From contig CALFBU010000210.1 of the NCBI GenBank assembly GCA_937951455.1, positions 1 to 8,480 on the forward strand: a DNA stretch of 8,480 nucleotides, written 5' to 3'. The notes under the pieces were generated by a model. That model had not been told where the DNA came from. It saw nothing but the letters and a program-made list of their open reading frames with translations, and made no database searches. Of this stretch, positions 6,382 to 8,480 are shown piece by piece. The DNA is from an uncultured Rhizobiaceae group bacterium (lineage in GTDB: Bacteria > Pseudomonadota > Alphaproteobacteria > Rhizobiales > Rhizobiaceae). Numbering within the stretch: position 1 is the first letter of the stretch; the number at the start of each line of letters is the position of its first letter. The position numbers were made by a program, and so were the translations under genes.

Positions 6382-7425
6382 ATGGCGCTCGATGAAGCAC
6401 CTCCTTTTTGGTGGAAGAAAAACAGCTGGCAAGGTTATATGCTTTCGCCCGCCTCATATGTCTACGGCAAAATTGCAGCCAAGCGTATGGACATGGAAGC
6501 TTCTGCGAAAGTGAATGTTCCCGTTATCTGTGTTGGTAATTTTGTTGTCGGCGGTGCTGGCAAAACCCCTACTGTGCAAATGCTCTCAAATTATGCACGC
6601 ACACGAGGCTATAAAGTCGGCATCCTTTCTCGTGGTCACGGCGGTGCCATAACAACGCCTACGGTTGTGCAGCTTGATAAACACAACTCACTCGATGTGG
6701 GGGATGAAGCACTGCTGCATGCACAAAACTCAACGACGGTTATTTCGACCAACCGTGTAGCAGGTGCTGAACTCTTGTTGGCTCAAGACTGCACACTTAT
6801 CATCATGGACGATGGTTTTCAAAACCCAAGCCTGCACAAGGATTTTAATCTGATCGCAGTCGATGCAAAGCGTGGTTTGGGTAACGGCTTTGCCATGCCA
6901 GCTGGCCCCATGCGCGTTCCCTTTAAACATCAGCTCTTACACACGGATGCTATTTTTATTACGGGAAAAGGCACTGCGGGAGACCTTGTCATCCGAAAGG
7001 CCGCGCGTGCAGGCAAACCGGTATTTCAAAGTGACATCGAAGTTTTTGACAAGAAAAAATACAAAGGCCAGAAAGCCCTCGCTTACGCTGGCATTGCGGA
7101 TCCAAGCAAGTTTTTTGATACGCTTGAAGATGTGGGCGTTGATATCAAAGTGCGTCAGAATTTTGGTGATCATCATGTCTTCACCGAAGATGAATGTGCT
7201 GACCTGATTGATCGTTCACGGCAACAAGAGCTTCAACTTTTTACAACTGCAAAAGATGCTGCCCGCCTCAAGGACAGAGGTGAAGCTCAAGACAAACTGC
7301 TTGAATTATCTGAGGTTGTTCACATCGCGCTTACACCTGAAGACCCTGCCATGCTAAAGCGGATTTTTGATATCATGCACAAGCGCTTTATGGCGCGTAA
7401 AAAACCTGATGAACCTATTGAGTAA
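6382..7425 (+). CDS. lpxK: Tetraacyldisaccharide 4'-kinase LpxK
   Basis: Membrane-associated kinase that phosphorylates the 4' position of the tetraacyl disaccharide-1-phosphate to make lipid IVA, the substrate of WaaA. It is 347 residues (E. coli has 328). An N-terminal hydrophobic/amphipathic stretch is followed by VGNFVVGGAGKTP (51-63, the P-loop with Lys61 and Thr62), ILSRGHGG (81-88), VGDEALL (106-112) and IIMDDGFQNPSLHKDF (140-155, with the acidic pair typical of LpxK). The C-terminal half has an NFGDHHVF element matching the conserved DHH of the family. It begins four bases after waaA. GGGA at 6371-6374, seven bases before ATG 6382, serves as a modest Shine-Dalgarno sequence. It is the last gene of the cluster. 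Its final eleven bases overlap the end of the opposing M16 peptidase gene. No terminator hairpin is visible after it. Confidence 0.97.
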   Translation: MALDEAPPFWWKKNSWQGYMLSPASYVYGKIAAKRMDMEASAKVNVPVICVGNFVVGGAGKTPTVQMLSNYARTRGYKVGILSRGHGGAITTPTVVQLDKHNSLDVGDEALLHAQNSTTVISTNRVAGAELLLAQDCTLIIMDDGFQNPSLHKDFNLIAVDAKRGLGNGFAMPAGPMRVPFKHQLLHTDAIFITGKGTAGDLVIRKAARAGKPVFQSDIEVFDKKKYKGQKALAYAGIADPSKFFDTLEDVGVDIKVRQNFGDHHVFTEDECADLIDRSRQQELQLFTTAKDAARLKDRGEAQDKLLELSEVVHIALTPEDPAMLKRIFDIMHKRFMARKKPDEPIE

Positions 7426-8480
7426 CAGCAGGCCCAACCACGATAACCGTTGGTTTGGTTGAGAAAAACTCTTTCGCCATACGGTTTGCATCTTCAAGGG
7501 TGACGTCAGCGATGTAGTTTTCACGTCTATCGATGTAATCAATACCAAGATTTTGCGTTTGCAAGGCGACCAGAACATTTGCGATTTTGCTGGATGTATC
7601 GAGGTTTGAAATTGCATAAGAGCCCGCAACATAACGCTTGGCCTTTTCAAGCTCCTCTGCCGTAACACCTTGCGTTTTGATACGTTCAATTTCCTGCATG
7701 ATGATATCGATTGTCTCTTCGCGGTTTTCCGCCCGCGTGGATGTTCCTGCTACAAAATATGCAGTTTTATCTTGGGTCGCTATTGCTGATGATACTCCAT
7801 AGGCAAGGCCGCGCTTTTCTCTGACTTGCGTATATAATCTTGATGAAAATGTACCACCACCCAGAATATGGTTCATTAAATGTGCAGCGAAGAAGTCAGG
7901 GTTATCGCGTTTAATGGCAGGGTAAACAATCGACATGGTAGCGTTAGGTACAGGCATCACAATCGAAATATCTTCGCCAAGCTTTGGTGCAACTTCTGCG
8001 ATTTCATCAATCATGGCTTCTTCGGGAAGTTGGCCAAACATATCATCCAATGCTTGTTTTAATTCGGCTTCACTAATGGCACCGACTACGCCAACCGTTA
8101 GCGTTCCGCGTGATAATATTTTCTTGTTCATTGCTATAATGTCATCGCGGGTAATGGCATCGATGGATTGTTCACTACTGCTCCTGCTGTAAGGATGCGA
8201 TCCAAATATCGCTTCACGCAGCGCTTTGCTTCTTACCGAAGATGGGTTTTTCTGGCTGCTGATAATGTTACTGCGAATGGCATCTCGCATGCGCTCAATC
8301 GCATCTTCATCGAAACGTGGTTGATTGATTGCAAGCTTGATGAGCTTGAAAACTTCATCGCGCTCAGAGCGCAAAAGTCTACCGCCTCCCGAAAAACGGT
8401 CATTGGATGCACTAAAGCCAAACTCAAGTCCGAGCTCTTCTGCTCTCGACTGATAAGCAACACTATCAAGATCGCCAGCA
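7415..8480 (-). CDS. M16-family (pitrilysin/insulinase-like) zinc peptidase, C-terminal part only
   Basis: The visible 354 residues are the C-terminal portion of an M16B-type protein. The frame is open through the right edge, so the true start lies outside the window. Early visible residues AGDLDS (1-6) and FSGGG (29-33) belong to the end of the N-terminal M16 domain. Residues about 170-340 form the inactive-type second domain with HILGGGTFSSRL (204-215) and REKRGLAYGV (220-229), holding the Arg/Tyr pair that helps bind substrate. The catalytic HxxEH motif would lie upstream of the visible part, so activity cannot be judged. Alphaproteobacteria often carry two M16 genes in tandem, one catalytic and one not, and this could be either. 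Many family members are periplasmic, but the signal peptide region is not visible. The TTG at 8374 is not a credible start because conserved M16 sequence continues upstream of it. The gene is convergent with lpxK, overlapping it by 11 bases. Confidence 0.93.
   Translation of the reverse strand, partial: AGDLDSVAYQSRAEELGLEFGFSASNDRFSGGGRLLRSERDEVFKLIKLAINQPRFDEDAIERMRDAIRSNIISSQKNPSSVRSKALREAIFGSHPYSRSSSEQSIDAITRDDIIAMNKKILSRGTLTVGVVGAISEAELKQALDDMFGQLPEEAMIDEIAEVAPKLGEDISIVMPVPNATMSIVYPAIKRDNPDFFAAHLMNHILGGGTFSSRLYTQVREKRGLAYGVSSAIATQDKTAYFVAGTSTRAENREETIDIIMQEIERIKTQGVTAEELEKAKRYVAGSYAISNLDTSSKIANVLVALQTQNLGIDYIDRRENYIADVTLEDANRMAKEFFSTKPTVIVVGPAVTQ

Noticed and set aside
8374..8480. TTG at 8374 as the start of the M16 gene
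   Set aside because: The same frame stays open to the window edge and encodes recognisable M16 sequence (AGDLDS, FSGGG), so the gene starts outside the window.
1..8480. tRNA, rRNA, CRISPR array, insertion sequence or defence system
   Set aside because: Nearly all bases are accounted for by eight coherent core-type genes. I saw no repeat arrays, transposase frames, terminal repeats or tRNA-like cloverleaf stretches.

Overview
The window looks like chromosomal DNA of an alphaproteobacterium, most likely of the Rhizobiales (Hyphomicrobiales). The main reason is gene order: a TldD/PmbA-family protease gene, a CysQ/inositol-monophosphatase-family gene, a DUF4170 gene, a DUF374 acyltransferase gene, waaA and lpxK follow each other on one strand, an arrangement I recall as typical of that order. 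By eye the base composition is fairly even rather than strongly GC-rich, so a lower-GC, perhaps marine, member is possible. Genus cannot be read from the sequence. There are no RNA genes, mobile elements, CRISPR arrays or pseudogenes that I can support, and coding density is very high.

Layout. (1) 1-1737, minus strand: a KefB/KefC-type CPA2 cation:proton antiporter with a C-terminal nucleotide-binding (KTN/TrkA-N) domain, cut at its C-terminus by the window edge. (2) 1738-1873: a divergent intergenic region of about 136 bases, the only sizeable non-coding stretch, with an imperfect inverted repeat at 1830-1850. (3) 1874-7425, plus strand: six closely packed genes, pmbA/tldE, cysQ-like, DUF4170, DUF374 acyltransferase (LpxJ-like), waaA (kdtA) and lpxK. 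Spacing is tight (a 14-base overlap, a 4-base ATGA overlap, and gaps of 4 to 38 bases), so they are probably one operon. (4) 7415-8480, minus strand: the C-terminal part of an M16-family peptidase, convergent with lpxK and overlapping its 3' end by 11 bases.

How the genes fit together. The last three operon genes concern lipid A/LPS inner-core assembly at the cytoplasmic face of the inner membrane. LpxK adds the 4'-phosphate to the tetraacyl disaccharide, WaaA adds Kdo to the product, and the DUF374 protein is a plausible late (secondary) acyltransferase. The small DUF4170 protein sits directly before them and has no known function. PmbA/TldE (half of a peptidase complex) and the CysQ-like phosphatase are upstream partners of unclear relation to LPS.

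This is mostly a conserved core region. The best leads are the uncharacterised DUF4170 gene, the DUF374 protein as a lipid A acyltransferase, altered ligand residues in the Kef regulatory domain, and the convergent gene overlap. I see no clearly new multi-gene system.
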